DNA of 64,000 nt from Ochotona curzoniae (lineage: Eukaryota > Chordata > Mammalia > Lagomorpha > Ochotonidae). This document shows, piece by piece, positions 1 to 11,635 of this stretch. The notes beneath the pieces are model-generated. The model was not told the origin of the DNA, searched no databases, and was given only the letters and a program-made list of their open reading frames with translations. The position numbers and the translations under genes are program-made. The stretch is taken from positions 10,610,501 to 10,674,500 of the forward strand of contig NW_024466607.1 of NCBI RefSeq assembly GCF_017591425.1. Direction: 5' to 3'. How positions within the stretch are numbered: position 1 is the first letter of the stretch; each line of letters starts with the position of its first letter.

Positions 1-48
1 TCATTATATTTCTGATTTGCATTTCCCTGGTGGCTGTTGGTGGTAACC
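1..48 (-). repeat. Possible L1 fragment at window edge
   Basis: The string atttgcatttccctggtggc matches the antisense of the L1 3' coding end, where 'gatttgcatttccctgatggc' is typical. It is short and cut by the window edge. Confidence 0.35.
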
Positions 49-222
49 ATTTTTATTTCATATGTGAAATCTGGGCCAGAGACAGAGAAATAGGGGAACC
101 AAAACCTATCATTCTAAGTTTTGCCAGGTGATGTAATATGTTGGTGAGACTAGTGAATTCTACATCTAAACTTACTTGTCTGTAGAATGAGTCGCTTGGT
201 TAACTGCAGAGTGGTGGGGTAG

Positions 223-250
223 TGTGGTGGTGGTGGTGGTGTGGCGGTGG
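223..250. repeat. GTG-type trinucleotide simple repeat
   Basis: There are about nine GTG/TGG units with a few interruptions. Confidence 0.85.
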
Positions 251-3200
251 AGATGGAGACCATGACAATGAATTAGGTGTGGTCAAGTGGTACAGGAGCA
301 CTGTAGGAAGAGAAGGCTAGTCCAGGGGTCTCTTCTGGTGAGAAGCTGCTGTGCCTGTGGCAGAGGGGTACAGTGCAGTCACTGTCCCCCATTACTGGCT
401 GGTTCACTCCCCTTCCTTTCCACGTCACCCCTCCCTTCTGCTCACCCCTTGGCACCGGTAGTTTCAGTCTCCCTAGTGGGAAGTGGTTTGTCCTTGATAG
501 TGGATTTGTCAGGCGTGGACAGGGAAATCCGTGAAGTTGTACTCATGTCTAGTTGTGTTGTTTGGGCCATGCTAAGGATTCTGCTACATACGCATTTTGT
601 GCTTAAGCTAATTGAGTAATCTCTGAGGAGGAAGCTGTCCAACCTTCACAAGCATCATCTTGTCCATCTGGTCACAAAGCTTTCTCAGTAGAGGGTGCCC
701 TTGACCTTCCACACTGGTGTGCAAGTGTCATCACACCATCCATGCCCCTTCTGAAAGTCCCTTCCCTGCACTTGTTTATCAGACCTCCTTGTCTATGTTC
801 TTCCAATCCTGTTGTGTGGTTTGAGCAAGAGAAACTTCCAATGAGGATACAGACTTGAGGGAAAAGAGAGCATTGGGCGAGGGTGGTGTAGGAGTCAGAA
901 TCACTTGCCTATGCAACTTACTGCTTCCACAAAGGTTTTCCTGGTCTTGTGTAGCAATTCTGTGGGACGGTGGATGTGCACAGAGCACACCCAGCTCATG
1001 AAGGCAGCTTACTTCCTCTGTTCACGCAGTCGCCGAATGTCCCACATTCAGATGTTGAGTACCAGGCCTGGTGGTGAGCACGTGCTGTTTCCTCAAAGGA
1101 AAATAATTCTTTGTAGTTCTGACTCTGCTCTGACTTTCCAGGTCCTTTGTGGTGCTTCTCCTGCAGCTTCTGCAGGTCCTGTGGGACATCTCTGCTTGTT
1201 ATGAACACTTCTAGTCATTGGGTCTTGGTTCACACATAACCCCAGGGACAGGAAAGCTTGTGTCGCTGTGTGGACTGGCTACAGCATCTTGACTTGCTCA
1301 TCTTGAAGCTTTCCTCAAAACTGGATGCCCTACAGCCAGAGAACTGTGTGTCACCAAAAGATAGGGGAGCCCATTGACTTGAAGCCTGTTTTTCAATGAG
1401 TCAAAATGGTGATGATCACAATAATAAAAGCAGCTGCCCTCCATTGTCTAGGACAATTATTCATAAAGACAGTTGGCTAAATACACTTTAGTGGTTGTTA
1501 CTAGAGGGTGCCAGTGGTGTTTACCCTTGGCATGCTTGGTATGGGAGTTTACTGTTTATACGCACACTTCATTTCTTTAAGATTGCAAAGATAGCTCTCA
1601 AGAGAGGGTTGCTGATAAAGGCTGATTTTGAGGCCAGCCTGTTTCCTTTCCTCTCTCTGGATTCCTGATGTGCCATATAATGGTTTTTTGGCCATGCTCT
1701 GTCATTGGCATCTTCAAGCCTCATTAGATGGCTGTACTGATGGGGTCCACTAGATCTTGGACTGTGAGCCGCCTCCTTTTATAAGTAGCTTCCCCCAAGT
1801 ATTTTATTATAGTGGCAAAAAGTTGACCTGTAGAAACAGTAAGAGGTTCTGTTATTTTTAGAATAGTCTCTCTCCTTCCCCACCATTTCCATAAAGTCCT
1901 GCTTACTGTGAATTCCTTTATATTTCTCAGAACCATTTTTTTTAAGGTTTGAAAACAAAAATTGCAGTGATGGGAAGAAACATAATGTGTTTATGATAGT
2001 GATAAAAAAAAAAAACCCTTGGTAGCTGTCTCCAGCAGGAATGTAGCAGCCAGCAAGACCAGCACAGCCTTCCTCACATTCCCAGGAGGAGGCTCTGATG
2101 GTCACTGTGGGTCAGGGCATATGATCTGTGCCCAGTGGTGTAGCCATGTCTGCTCTGGGCCTACACCTATGCATGGACAGGGGAAGTTTTTCAGAGAGGA
2201 AACCAGTTCTTGGCAGAACACTCTGGAAAGTGAAGGAGAGAATATCAGTGGGGCATCAGTCCCACCACCATTTGCTCCAAAGGACAGCCACATATCTCTA
2301 GACACTTGCGAGTTTTTAAAAAATTTCCTCCTTGGTCAAGTTCTTTCCCCACCTACTAGAAAGTACCCTAGATGAGGGATTTACAATATTTGGATTCCTC
2401 TGTAGGAACAGACATTTTTTTTTAGCGTTGTAGCAGTGGCTGAAGAGGGTTGTCCCATCACTATATATTCTTCATTACTGTTGGGACTTTGCATGGGAGC
2501 ACTTGGTCCTTTTGCTTTTTTTCTCTATAAATTAGGTACGTTAGGATGCACACAGAGAAAACAAATGGAGAAAAAAACGTACTGTGGGTGTATTAAGATC
2601 CCCTTCAAGTACTTGTCAGTCATTGGTTCTGCTATCCTAGGTGCCATAATAGAAAATCACTTCCCTACACATTGTTTTCCACGGAGAACTACCTAGCGTG
2701 TGTGTTCAGTGTCACAATTTGTTTCTTTTGCAAGGTTTGTGTCCTGCAGATGTGTCTGTGCTTCCTCCTCTTGGGTATTTTAGCTGGGAATAGCGTGGAC
2801 AGTCCAACCTGTTTTGGCCTGGTGACTGTAAAGTTGTACTCGCTTTCCTTTTTAAATCCTCAGCTGCTGCTTTTGTCTCACTAAAACAGTTTGATCCATT
2901 TGGCCATCATATTTGAAAAGCTCCTAGAGTTTGCTGCTCCTCAGTTTGACTTAGAGTAGAATTTCCCATTGGTTGCTTCTTTGAATAGAAAGAGGTACCT
3001 GTTAGCAAGGCAGGAGGTTTGTGCAGACAAACTCATTTGTGAGATCTGGGGTAAAACACCATCAAGCTGATGATTTAGTGACAGGCGTCTCAGACTCTGA
3101 GCAGCTAATAGGCCAGTGTAAGCCCCAAGAGGGCGATCCAGCTGGAAACATTTCTCCAATTTATGACACCTCAGAGCCTCTTTATTCTCAGGCTGCTTTT

Positions 3201-4603
3201 GTGAACAGTAACTTGAGAGATGCACTGTTGGGAAGTGGTGATGTAATTAAATGTGGAAGTCCTGTTAGTTTCCTCATCAGTCAGTTCTCTAATAGGTACC
3301 CTCTGTTGCCATCTTGGTTGAATACAAGCTCAAGCAATCAAGGGATGGGAGCACCGGGGTGAAGGCTGGTGTCCTGAGCCTGCGGGGTGGCTTGGGGCAT
3401 CTGCATCCCGTTCCTGGGCTGGTGCTCACTGGCTCCTAAACGAGAGGGTCTGCCCGTGTCTGACTCAGGTGCCGACACTCCTTCAGCTCTGTGTGATGGT
3501 GTTTTCTGCAGAACACAGATAAGCTAATTGTGTTTTATAATATCCAAATTCTCTTATTTTGTATCTTGTCGTTTGAGAACGACTTTCTGCCTCCACGAAA
3601 GCCCGCTCTCCTCGGAGAGTCCTGATGACTGCTTTTCAGATTCTGGGTGGTCAGAGCTGCCCTTCCACTAACTGAGCCTCTTGGAATCTTATTAGAATTC
3701 TCAAACCAAAAGCCAGCGACGTGCAGTTCGAGGAACAACTAGGTCAGCTTCTGAGAAACTGCCAGGTGTGTTAGCACTTTCCAAAGGCTGTAGGAAGGAG
3801 AAGCCAGGCTGCATTTTCACTTTGTTCTCTAGTCTGTTCCTTCTTGCTCATCAGGACATTTAAAGATGGATTGGGGAGCACTTCCTCTACTTTTTTGGCC
3901 TAAGGATAGTCTTAGTGGACCGGCAGGTGCACTAGTTCTCCCCCAACCCCACTCCCAATGTTCCTTGGGCAAGTTGGCCCAAAGATTTATTTCTGACAGA
4001 GTATTAGTAGAGTGAAAAGATTTCTTCATTTAAAAAATTGTAATTCCTGTTGTGATTTTCCGGTTACATCTTGAGATGAGTTTGTGTCATATGGAAATGT
4101 CTTTCTATTTTTTTCTGCTGCTGAGACCACAATGAAAATGGATCACATTTATTATAATTTATCGTGCAAAAGAATTTAATAACTTTTAGTTTTAACTTCA
4201 TCATCATATGATTGAACCTTTCAGGGACAGAGTATATATCAGTCATTTTTAAATTTGTAATTTATTTGTAATTTATTTTGCCTGTAATGTCCAGAGCGGA
4301 AGGCTTCAATCCTTAGACACTTAGAATTTTTTAATATCAGCCTTTTGGTGCTTTATGAAGCTTTATGTTTTGGTTCATTTTGCTGGAAAGGATTTTTTTC
4401 ATAAGAGTTGGGTTGATAAAACTGACAGATGCTCATTTTTTCTTTCTCCCTGCAGCCTTGTGGAAGGGATGTGCAAATATTTGCTGAGTATGGATGCCGA
4501 GAAAAGCCCTATCTTGTATAAACATTGTGTTTAACTCGGTTTTAATTGCAGTAGGTGGTTTTTGTCCCTCTAGGCCTTTCTATCTGAGATGTAATCTGTG
4601 GTG

Positions 4604-4621
4604 CCTCCTTTTATTTCCCAG
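4604..4621 (+). promoter_or_regulatory. MYRIP: Splice acceptor of the first coding exon
   Basis: A pyrimidine-rich tract, cctccttttatttcccag, ends 40 bases before the start codon. It is the closest acceptor-like site and would give a 150-base exon. Competing sites at 4455, 4551 and 4573 cannot be excluded from sequence alone. Confidence 0.6.
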
Positions 4622-4661
4622 CTCTGGGTTCATCATCGCTGTCCCTGTTTGATACCCGACC
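4622..4661 (+). other. MYRIP: MYRIP 5' untranslated part of the first coding exon
   Basis: These 40 bases lie between the nearest good splice acceptor (pyrimidine tract ending in tttcccag at 4621) and the ATG. They contain no upstream ATG. The left boundary is inferred. Three other AGs after pyrimidine tracts, ending at 4455, 4551 and 4573, could serve as the acceptor. The one at 4455 has the longest tract, but using it would add upstream ATGs (for example at 4470) to the leader. Confidence 0.6.
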
Positions 4662-4771
4662 ATGGGGCGGAAGCTGGACCTGTCCGGTTTGACGGAAGAC
4701 GAGACGGAGCATGTTCTCCAGGTGGTGCAGAGGGACTTCAATCTGCGCAAGAAAGAGGAAGAACGACTCAG
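4662..4771 (+). CDS. MYRIP: MYRIP (Slac2-c), first coding exon, codons 1-37 (partial)
   Basis: This exon encodes the start of MYRIP, the adaptor that binds Rab27a on melanosomes and secretory granules and links them to myosin VIIa/Va and actin. The translation begins [20 protein letters not shown] and continues through a charged helix with RKKEEERL. This is the first half of the Slp homology domain, the helix that contacts Rab27. I recognise it from human MYRIP, which differs by only a few residues. The start is firm: it is the conserved N-terminus and has a strong Kozak context (gacc before ATG, then G). There are 110 coding bases, 36 codons plus AG of codon 37, so the exon ends in phase 2. 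The donor is CAG followed by gtgagc. The next coding exon, 40.8 kb downstream, starts with T and restores Ser37. No frameshift or stop is present. Confidence 0.96.
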
Positions 4772-4777
4772 GTGAGC
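4770..4777 (+). promoter_or_regulatory. MYRIP: Splice donor of the first coding exon
   Basis: The site reads AG followed by gtgagc, a near-consensus donor. It is confirmed by the reading frame and the phase match with the exon at 45557. Confidence 0.93.
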
Positions 4778-5171
4778 TGCCCCTCAGGCCCAGGAGGGCA
4801 CAGTGCCTTGGGTCCTGGAAGTACTGCCTGCAGCTGGCCCTGAGGTCACCTAGCAAACACTCGTATTTCTGACAATGCCCTGCCATTTGTCTGCCAGCTG
4901 AAGTCCTGGCAGCGTAGCATCAGCTCAGCGTCCTGGCTGTGCACACTCCCGGTTAAGCATTTTGTTGGCGCTCTCTTGGCAGTTCCGAGCTGTGGCATGG
5001 GTGGAGTTTGCGGTGAAAGTGGCTGTTGGGAGCTTGTCTCTGATGTGTCCTCTTGACAGGCCGTTTGCTTATTGTTACTGCTTCGTTATTTGGTAGCTGA
5101 ATTATTTGGTTATTTTGTTAAAAAAAATTACAAAAGGCATGAAGGTTAATAGTTTTTTTGAGAAGTAGACA

Positions 5172-5236
5172 GATACAGGTATATATCTAGAAGTAGGCAT
5201 ATATATGTGTGTATATAAATGTGTGTATATATATCA
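5172..5236. repeat. AT/GT-rich low-complexity patch
   Basis: Alternating tatata and gtgtgtata runs occur in intron 400 bp after the first coding exon. No longer element is visible. The rest of 4772-6302 shows nothing recognisable. Confidence 0.7.
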
Positions 5237-6302
5237 TCTTCTATTAGAAATCTCAGTTACTATGCTACAAGAAAGGAGATCTGAGAATTGGGAAAACTAA
5301 GGTCAGTTTGGGATGTCAGTCACCTGACATAATGCTAGCCTCCTTGCCTTGTAGGAAAAGAAAGGAGGGTATTAGCGTAGCAGTTGAAATGCTGTCTGGG
5401 AGATCTGCATCTCATATCCGCGTGTTAGCTCCACTCCGTTTCATCTTCCTGCTTAGCCACACCCCACCCTGGGAGGCAGCAGGTGGTGGCTCCAGTGATT
5501 GCATGCCTGCTGCCCACTTGGGAGATCTTGTAGGAACTCGTGGTTCCTGGCTTAGGCCTAGCACCCCACCTCCACAGATGTTGTGGGCAATTGATGTATT
5601 AACCAGTGGATGGGAGCTCTCTGCCTCTGCATGGGTCTGCTTTGCCAAGATGTTTGAATAAAATGTGTGTGTAAAAGCAGAAGCAGGCTCCCAGAGAGGT
5701 AGCTCTCTGATTCCCCTGCAGCTGGTGTTTGCTCATGGAACGCTGCAGGGAAGCCAAAGGGCAGACGTGAGCTCACGTGTTGGCTCAGGTGTATTGAAAC
5801 CGGATGCACTTCCCTCTCTCGTAGACCCATCATGCCTTGGGGTTCCATGGATCAGTTCGCAGCACTGTCTTCTCGCCTCCGCACCGAGTCTCCAGCTGTA
5901 GTCCTCCCAGTTCCTCTGTTGACCTGAGCGCTGCATTCAGGGCTGGTCCAGAGCCTCTGTGTCACTTGGACATCTCGGGTCACTCTCTCATTGCTTTGAA
6001 TCCTAGTCATTGAAGCAGCTCCTGCCTTTATGACCATTGCTACCCCTGTGCCACATAACCCACAACGGATGTGGTGAGCAGCCTCCACCACACCTTGACT
6101 GGGGGGCACACGTCCCATTCCTGAGATGGCATTTTGGTACCTCCATCTGCCTGCGTTATTTGCCCTCAGGGCTCTCACCACCATCTGTTCGCTGTGAATA
6201 TATTTTATCTTCCACCTTCTCCTATTGAGCAGGACTGTCCAATAGAAATACAGTACGGACCATACACCTTGAGAGCAGGGAAAAGGGTACACTGTTTCCA
6301 GA

Positions 6303-6580
6303 AATGATTTTTTTTATTGGAAAGAGCAGCAGACACACACAGAGATCTTCCATTGGCAGGTTTAGTGCCAAATGCCTGAAGTAGTTGGGCTGGGCCCGGT
6401 TGAAATCTGGATCTGGGAACTTGCGTCCAGGTCTCCCATGTGGATGGCAGGGATCCAAGTCCTTGAGCTGTTCTGTACTGTTTCCTAAGGCATACAATAG
6501 CAAGGTGCTACATCAGAAGTGGAGTTCTCCTTTTACGCCATACAATTGCAAAGTTATTGGCCTTGCTTTGCTGTCATTCT
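6303..6580 (-). repeat. Old CSINE copy, antisense
   Basis: It starts with the antisense tail pattern tttttttattggaaagagc, then agatcttccatt, then ccaggtctcccatgtggatg. These are landmarks of the lagomorph tRNA-derived SINE in reverse. It is much diverged, and its left (5') end is unclear. Confidence 0.65.
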
Positions 6581-7778
6581 AAGAAAGGCACTGGGTGTTT
6601 GCTTAGCCTGTCACTTGGAACCCAGTCAGTACAGTAGCTTGCTTGCTGTACAGTAAAGGAGCATGTGGGGATGAGGGCCGCTCCCCACACGTGCACCCCA
6701 TGCTCAGGGCATGATGTGGTGGCAGACAGATCTGGTCAAAGGTCTGTACGCCGCGGCTGGTTGCCAATCCTTGCAGGTCTTTAAGATCAAAACAATTCCA
6801 GGAAAGGCTGGGTCCTTGCTGCACATTAACCCTGCCCTGTCTGCAGCAAGGTTCTCATTGCTGCAAACTCAGCCCTGGTGTTCAGTTCCCCTCTGTTGAT
6901 GGAGCCTCCCATGGGAGACCTGCTCTTGTCAGGATCTGTTGTCTGCGGGTCCAGGTGAAGAGGCATGGCATTAGCCACTGAGCAGAGCTTCTTGACACTC
7001 TGCTTTTGGGGGGTGGTCTCTTTAAGACATTGAGTCTGAGCCATACAAAACAGACTGAGCGTCTAAGCAGGCTTCACGAGGCCAAGAAATTCATTAGTGC
7101 AAAACACGGTCTTTTCCACCTCTGTCTGTGGCATTTGTGCATGGCCCAGGAATGAGATTCGTCATCCGTGATGTAGGAAGTTCATCCGTCCCTTCCTTCT
7201 CTCTGTGACACGACTCTAGGAAAGCCTTAGGAAGTTGGGGGTGGAAGAACCAGGCATCTTGCCTGATTGAAGTCTGATGACTGGGAGCCTTGTTCAACTG
7301 GGGGACAGCAGGAGTGTGGGAGCTTCAGGGGTTGCTGTGGACTCTCAAGAGCTCTGGGCCTGGCACCAGGCACCCGTGGACAGCAGTTGGTGGGGCATGT
7401 TTTTTGATCCCACTGCTCCTGGCAGAAGTAGCTGAAGAGGCCCTGACTAGAGAGGCGATGCCATGGACGGCTTCACTGACCATAGCCAGAAGAGCCAAGA
7501 CCGACGCGACTGTTGCAGCGAGCACTGTGGGAGCAGTTAGGCCTTGTTTCCCATGGGATTCAGACATAGCAGGCCTGGCAGTGCAGAGGTCCCCTGTGAG
7601 GTGAGGGTCGTGACCTCGGGTTGTACATTGTCCCCACTCCTGAGGCCCTCGTAGACTGTCTGCTCGGGTGCTGTTACATTCAATTTGATGTTCCCACTCG
7701 AAGACCCTACTCCATCCTCTCCATCTGCTTCCTGTACACCTGCAGACAAACTTTTTTATATTAAAAAAATGCATTTGT
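6581..7778. other. Intron, nothing recognised
   Basis: No repeat family or exon was recognised. Overlapping frames of 104 (+, 7290-7604) and 149 (-, 7325-7774) codons occur in a somewhat GC-rich patch. They have no recognisable domain and no splice context. Confidence 0.5.
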
Positions 7779-8101
7779 GGGCCCGATGCGGTGGCCTAAC
7801 AGCTAAAGTCCTCACCTTGCATTCACCAGGATTCCACATGGGCGCTGGTTCTAATCCCGGCGGCCCTGCTTCGCATCCAGCTCCCTGCTTGTGGTCTGGG
7901 AAGCAGCCGAGGACGGCCCAAAGCCTTGCGACCTTGTACCCACATGGGAGACCTGGAAGAAGTTCCTGGCTTTGGATTGGCGTAGCTCCGGCCATGGAGG
8001 CCGCTTGAGGAGTGAATCATTGAAAGGAAGATCTTCCTCTCTGTCTCTTCTCCCCTATGTAACATCTAACTTTGCAATAAAAATAAATACATCTTTAAAA
8101 A
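7779..8101 (+). repeat. CSINE copy, full-length, sense
   Basis: It begins gggcccgatgcggtggccta, followed by ggttctaatcccgg (B-box-like) and ggacggcccaaagcc. It ends with aataaaaataaatacatctt and an A tail. This is a near-complete lagomorph tRNA-derived SINE, mildly diverged. Confidence 0.9.
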
Positions 8102-8109
8102 GTATATGT

Positions 8110-8397
8110 GTGAAAGGAAGAGAGATGGAGGTATACATGCATCGTTCATCTGCTGGTTCACTCCCCCAAGGCCGGAACAGCTAGGGCCGCGAAGGCTGAA
8201 GCCAAAAGCTTGGAACAAAACGTAGGTGCCTCACATGGGTGGAAGAGAACCGAGGGGTTGAGCCCTCGCCTGCTGCCTCCCGGGGTGTGGCTCAGCAGGA
8301 AGCTGGAGTTGAAACAGAGGCAGGATTTGAACCCAGGCATACTTCTAGCCCAAGGCACTTTACAAGCTTAACCGTGATGCCAAAGACTAGCTCCTAG
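8110..8397 (-). repeat. Old CSINE copy, antisense
   Basis: Antisense landmarks are gttcatctgctggttcactc, gcctcacatgggtgg, caggaagctggagttg and gatttgaacccaggc. It is an older subfamily than its left neighbour. It follows that + strand copy directly, making an inverted pair. Confidence 0.8.
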
Positions 8398-8411
8398 ACA
8401 GACTTAATTTT

Positions 8412-8725
8412 AAGAACTTTAAAAATTTTTATTGGAAAGATATTTTAAGAGAGGAGAGACAGAGAAACATCTTCCATCTGCTGCTTCACTCCCCAAGTGA
8501 CTGCAACAACCAGAGCTGAGCTGATCCGAAGCCAGGAGCCAGGAGCCAGGAGCCAGGAGCTTCTTCCGGGTCTCTCACATGGGTGCAGGGTCCCAAGGCT
8601 TTGGACCATCCTCTAGTGCTTTCCCAGGCCACAAGCAGGGAGCTGGGATTAGAGCCAGTGCCCATATGGGATCCCGGGTGTGTGCAAAGCAAGGACTTTA
8701 GCTGCTAGGCCACTGCACCAGGCCC
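8412..8725 (-). repeat. CSINE copy, antisense, with 7-bp internal expansion
   Basis: It runs from the antisense A tail (ttaaaaatttttattggaaa) to ccactgcaccaggccc. Inside, at 8531-8560, the SINE motif gccagga is repeated about four times where the family normally has one or two. Confidence 0.9.
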
Positions 8726-9261
8726 TGTTTTATGTTTTCAGATGTGGCTTCTGGAAAGTTGTGAGTGATACAGGTATCTCCTGTGACCTGTGGATTGCAC
8801 ATGTTTGTGTGGGGTGCAGGTTCAAGCGCTTGGAATTTCTAGAGCAAAAAGATAAGCGCTGTTTCAGTTTTGTTGTGGGCTAGTCCTTTTTTAATATGTG
8901 ATTTGTAAGATCCAGGTAACAGCCTTTTATGTAAATATCCAAATAGCTGCACACTGCGTTGGACAAGTGAAGGTGCCTTAGGACCATGCCTGATGACTTC
9001 GGATTAAAGGGAGACAGCGCCTGCATAGCGCCTTCCAGATGAGAGCTTGCACATCTGGGGACCACAGGAGCCTTTCCCTGCTCCTCTGCCGCTAACAGTT
9101 GGTGCAGCACATCATTGGTTGTAATGTAGAAAAGGGGAACCAGGGAGAAATGAAACTGACGCATAAAAAAAATTAGAATCCATGCATATGAACTCATGGG
9201 CAAAGGATTCCAAACATTATCTCCACCATTTTCCTAGAGCTTTCCAAAATGCTCTGCTCTG
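8726..9261. other. Intron, nothing recognised
   Basis: Unique-looking sequence. A 107-codon minus-strand frame (8880-9203) has no recognisable features. Confidence 0.5.
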
Positions 9262-9492
9262 GGGGGCACATATTGTGGTACAAGTTGAGCCACTGTGTGG
9301 GATGTTCAGATCCTGTATCGCAGTGCCTCATTTACCTCTTGGCTGCTCTGCTTCCTGTCCATCTTGATCCTGTGCATCCTGGGAAGTACCAATAAGTCCA
9401 AATGCTTGGGCTCCTGCCACTGCTGCGAGACCTGTTCTCTCTCTCTTTCTACCCCTCCACTTGAAGTAAATGAAAAATGAATAAATACATAT
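9262..9492 (+). repeat. Old CSINE copy, sense, diverged
   Basis: It shows ggcacatattgtggtacaag, then ttggctgctctgcttcc, then a pyrimidine run and an AT-rich tail with aataaataca. These lie in the order of an old CSINE. Confidence 0.65.
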
Positions 9493-10259
9493 TGAAAAGG
9501 AACATATGAGGCTTAGGTTAAACAAAAATTGTAAAGTATCCTCACATGGATGCTGTAGTTACTTTTCAGCCACTACTTTGAAGATTCCAAAGGCCACCTT
9601 CTTGGCATAACCCTGGAATCTCTCATGCCAACTTCTTGTACGTTCCTTTCCTGAGGCGCTCTTCCTGACATGACTGACTTTTCCATGGAGAATGTCACAG
9701 GTTGCATTCCTGGGTCTTGATAAAGCTTTTGTGGCTCTAATTCTTGGCCTGCCCTTCCTGCCTTCTTGTTCCAGGAAGCGTTTCCTTGGCATGATGTGTG
9801 TGTAGAATTCAGGACTTAAAATGGAGTGGAGACAGTGGTCTCCCCATCTCTGTCCACATTTCAAGCTGACACCTGCCAACCTGTCTGACTCTGTGGGTGC
9901 CGTAGGATGGGTGCTTTGTCCCGGGTGCAGTGATTTCCACCCCTGGATGCAGAGTCCCTTGCTGCTTTGAAAACCCCAGCAGAGCCAGCCTAAGGAGTTC
10001 CCATCCTCTGAGGGTCTCCGGCCACTCCTGACCCAACACACAGCCTCGTCTTGTATGTCTCTGCTTCCCTGTTTACGGTGGGGCCTGAGGCTTGAAGCTC
10101 CTTCTACCGTCAGTTCTTGGGGCAGATCTCAGGCTGGAAAGGGTATGAGCTGACTGGATTGCATCTGGGTTTCCAGAAGTGGTGACATGCCCGTGGCTTG
10201 GCAGGGTCTGTGGTTGTGACGGCTTCTGGAGTTATGTGATTACTGTCACTCTTTGGTTT
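9493..10259. other. Intron, anonymous sequence with a 160-codon minus-strand frame
   Basis: A minus-strand frame at 9559-10041 has a basic C-terminal half rich in Lys and Arg. I compared it by eye with ribosomal proteins, because such pseudogenes are common, and could not match it. It is most likely a chance frame. Confidence 0.4.
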
Positions 10260-10745
10260 TCTTAGCAGGTACCTGGGAACGAAGTTACTGGTTCATGTAG
10301 TACTGCTTTTTAACCTTGTGAGAAATGGCGTGCTGTTTTCTAAAAGTCCCGTACAGTGTTATGTTCTCAGCAGCAATGCATGAGGGTTTCAGCTTCTTCA
10401 CGTCCCCTTTGGTGCTTGTTCTGATCTGTGTTTTTGAGTACGCAGTGTAGCTACAGCCTGGCAGATGTGAACTGCTATCTCACTGCGATTTTGATTCCCG
10501 TCGCTCGATGGCTAATGATCCTGACATCTTTTCCTGTGCTTGTTGACCATGTTGGCTTTCGGAAAGTGTTCAGTTATTTTGCTCATTTTGATGTGGGTGG
10601 TATGTCTTGATTACTCAATTGTAAGAATTATTTTTATATTCTGATGGCAATTCCCTTAACAAATATTTACAACTGTTTGCTTCCAGCTTGTGGGTTGTTT
10701 TCACTGCATTGTGTCCTTTGAAGCACCGAAGTCTTCAGTTCTCTG
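10260..10745 (-). repeat. L1 3' ORF2/3' UTR fragment, antisense
   Basis: It follows the antisense L1 3' end in order: agcagcaatgcatgagggtt, gatggctaatgatcctgaca, ttcctgtgcttgttgaccat, and gtgggttgttttcac with gtgtcctttgaagcac. It is old and diverged, with no open ORF2. Confidence 0.85.
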
Positions 10746-11540
10746 AAGCACAGTGCCTCTGTTGCCTGCTCCTGTCTGGCTTAAGTGAAAGCTTCTGTGC
10801 AGCGACTGGGGTCGCTCTATGCTCAGCCACTTGTGCAGGAGAGTCCCACTGCTGGTTTCTTCCTGACGTTTAACTTCCTCCCTGGAACATTATCACTCAG
10901 GCTGTGTCTGTGTGTGAACGCATAGACTCCGTGCCACCTGCTGCAGGTTCTGTGAATGTGCTTGTGTTAGGGTTATGGAGGAGATAGCAATAAATTGGGG
11001 CTGGAGAGACCGAGAAGCAAGGTGCTGGGGCTGAGGAGTGGTCACTGCCATTGTTAAGATCTTGGAGACACCGGAGCATGAGGCAGGTGGCAGTTCTGTA
11101 AATCATAGACAGATATCTTCAGGGAAGAGCAAGTCATGAACGAACCTACCGGTCGAGCCCAGCAGTGACGAGGAAGGCAGGAACCAAACAGGTGGGAAGC
11201 AGTGGGGGAAGCTGGAGGCCAGGCATCCCCACGGAGAGCTTGGTTCATGGAAAATTCTTTTCTCCCCAAAAAAAGTCAAGAGAATCATCACGAAGAACCG
11301 CAGGTGCACATCTGATCATTTTTCCGTGAGAAATAACACCTGATGCTCCATGTAGCAACGTTACTGATTTGCAGGACTTCACTGTGATGCAAAAGCAAAC
11401 ATTGCATTATGTGAGTGTTGTTCAGTAATGTATGCTTCTTTTCAGTATTTGAATATTTGCTACTGGCCCAGATTCCTTTTATCTGTACTATTAAGCTGAG
11501 TATTTTGTGAAGCATATTTTTAGATATTTGTACTATGAAA
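10746..11540. other. Intron, nothing recognised
   Basis: Unique-looking sequence without identified repeats or exons. Confidence 0.5.
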
Positions 11541-11635
11541 GATCTTCAGAAAGTTCATGGACAATGTGTATTTTAAAAAGTGAGCGTTAATTTCAAATTT
11601 TTTTTTGCACCAAAATAAACTTAGCTTTCCCTTCT
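11541..11635. repeat. Mariner-type remnant (half element)
   Basis: cttcagaaagttcatgga is followed by tttttttgcaccaaaataaac, the end and internal motif of a widespread mammalian mariner-derived repeat. The second end is missing or too diverged to see. Confidence 0.6.

Larger units (their letters stand above)
1..4621 (+). other. MYRIP: MYRIP upstream intron (5' part outside window)
   Basis: The sequence upstream of the first coding exon is inferred to be intron, because the 5' UTR appears to be split and no promoter-like CpG-rich block is seen here. It holds a possible L1 scrap at the left edge, a GTG-type simple repeat at 223-250 and an A-run near 2005-2017. Otherwise 251-4621 looks like unique intron. 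Frames of up to 118 codons (2019-2375, +) match nothing I recognise and look like chance. Confidence 0.75.

Noticed and set aside
4440..4455. Upstream acceptor as the main exon boundary
   Set aside because: It is a strong pyrimidine tract, but it would put upstream ATGs in the leader. I chose the acceptor at 4621 and recorded the doubt.
9559..10041. Possible ribosomal-protein processed pseudogene (basic minus-strand frame)
   Set aside because: I compared the Lys/Arg-rich part with several ribosomal proteins from memory and found no match; there is also no A tail or target duplication.
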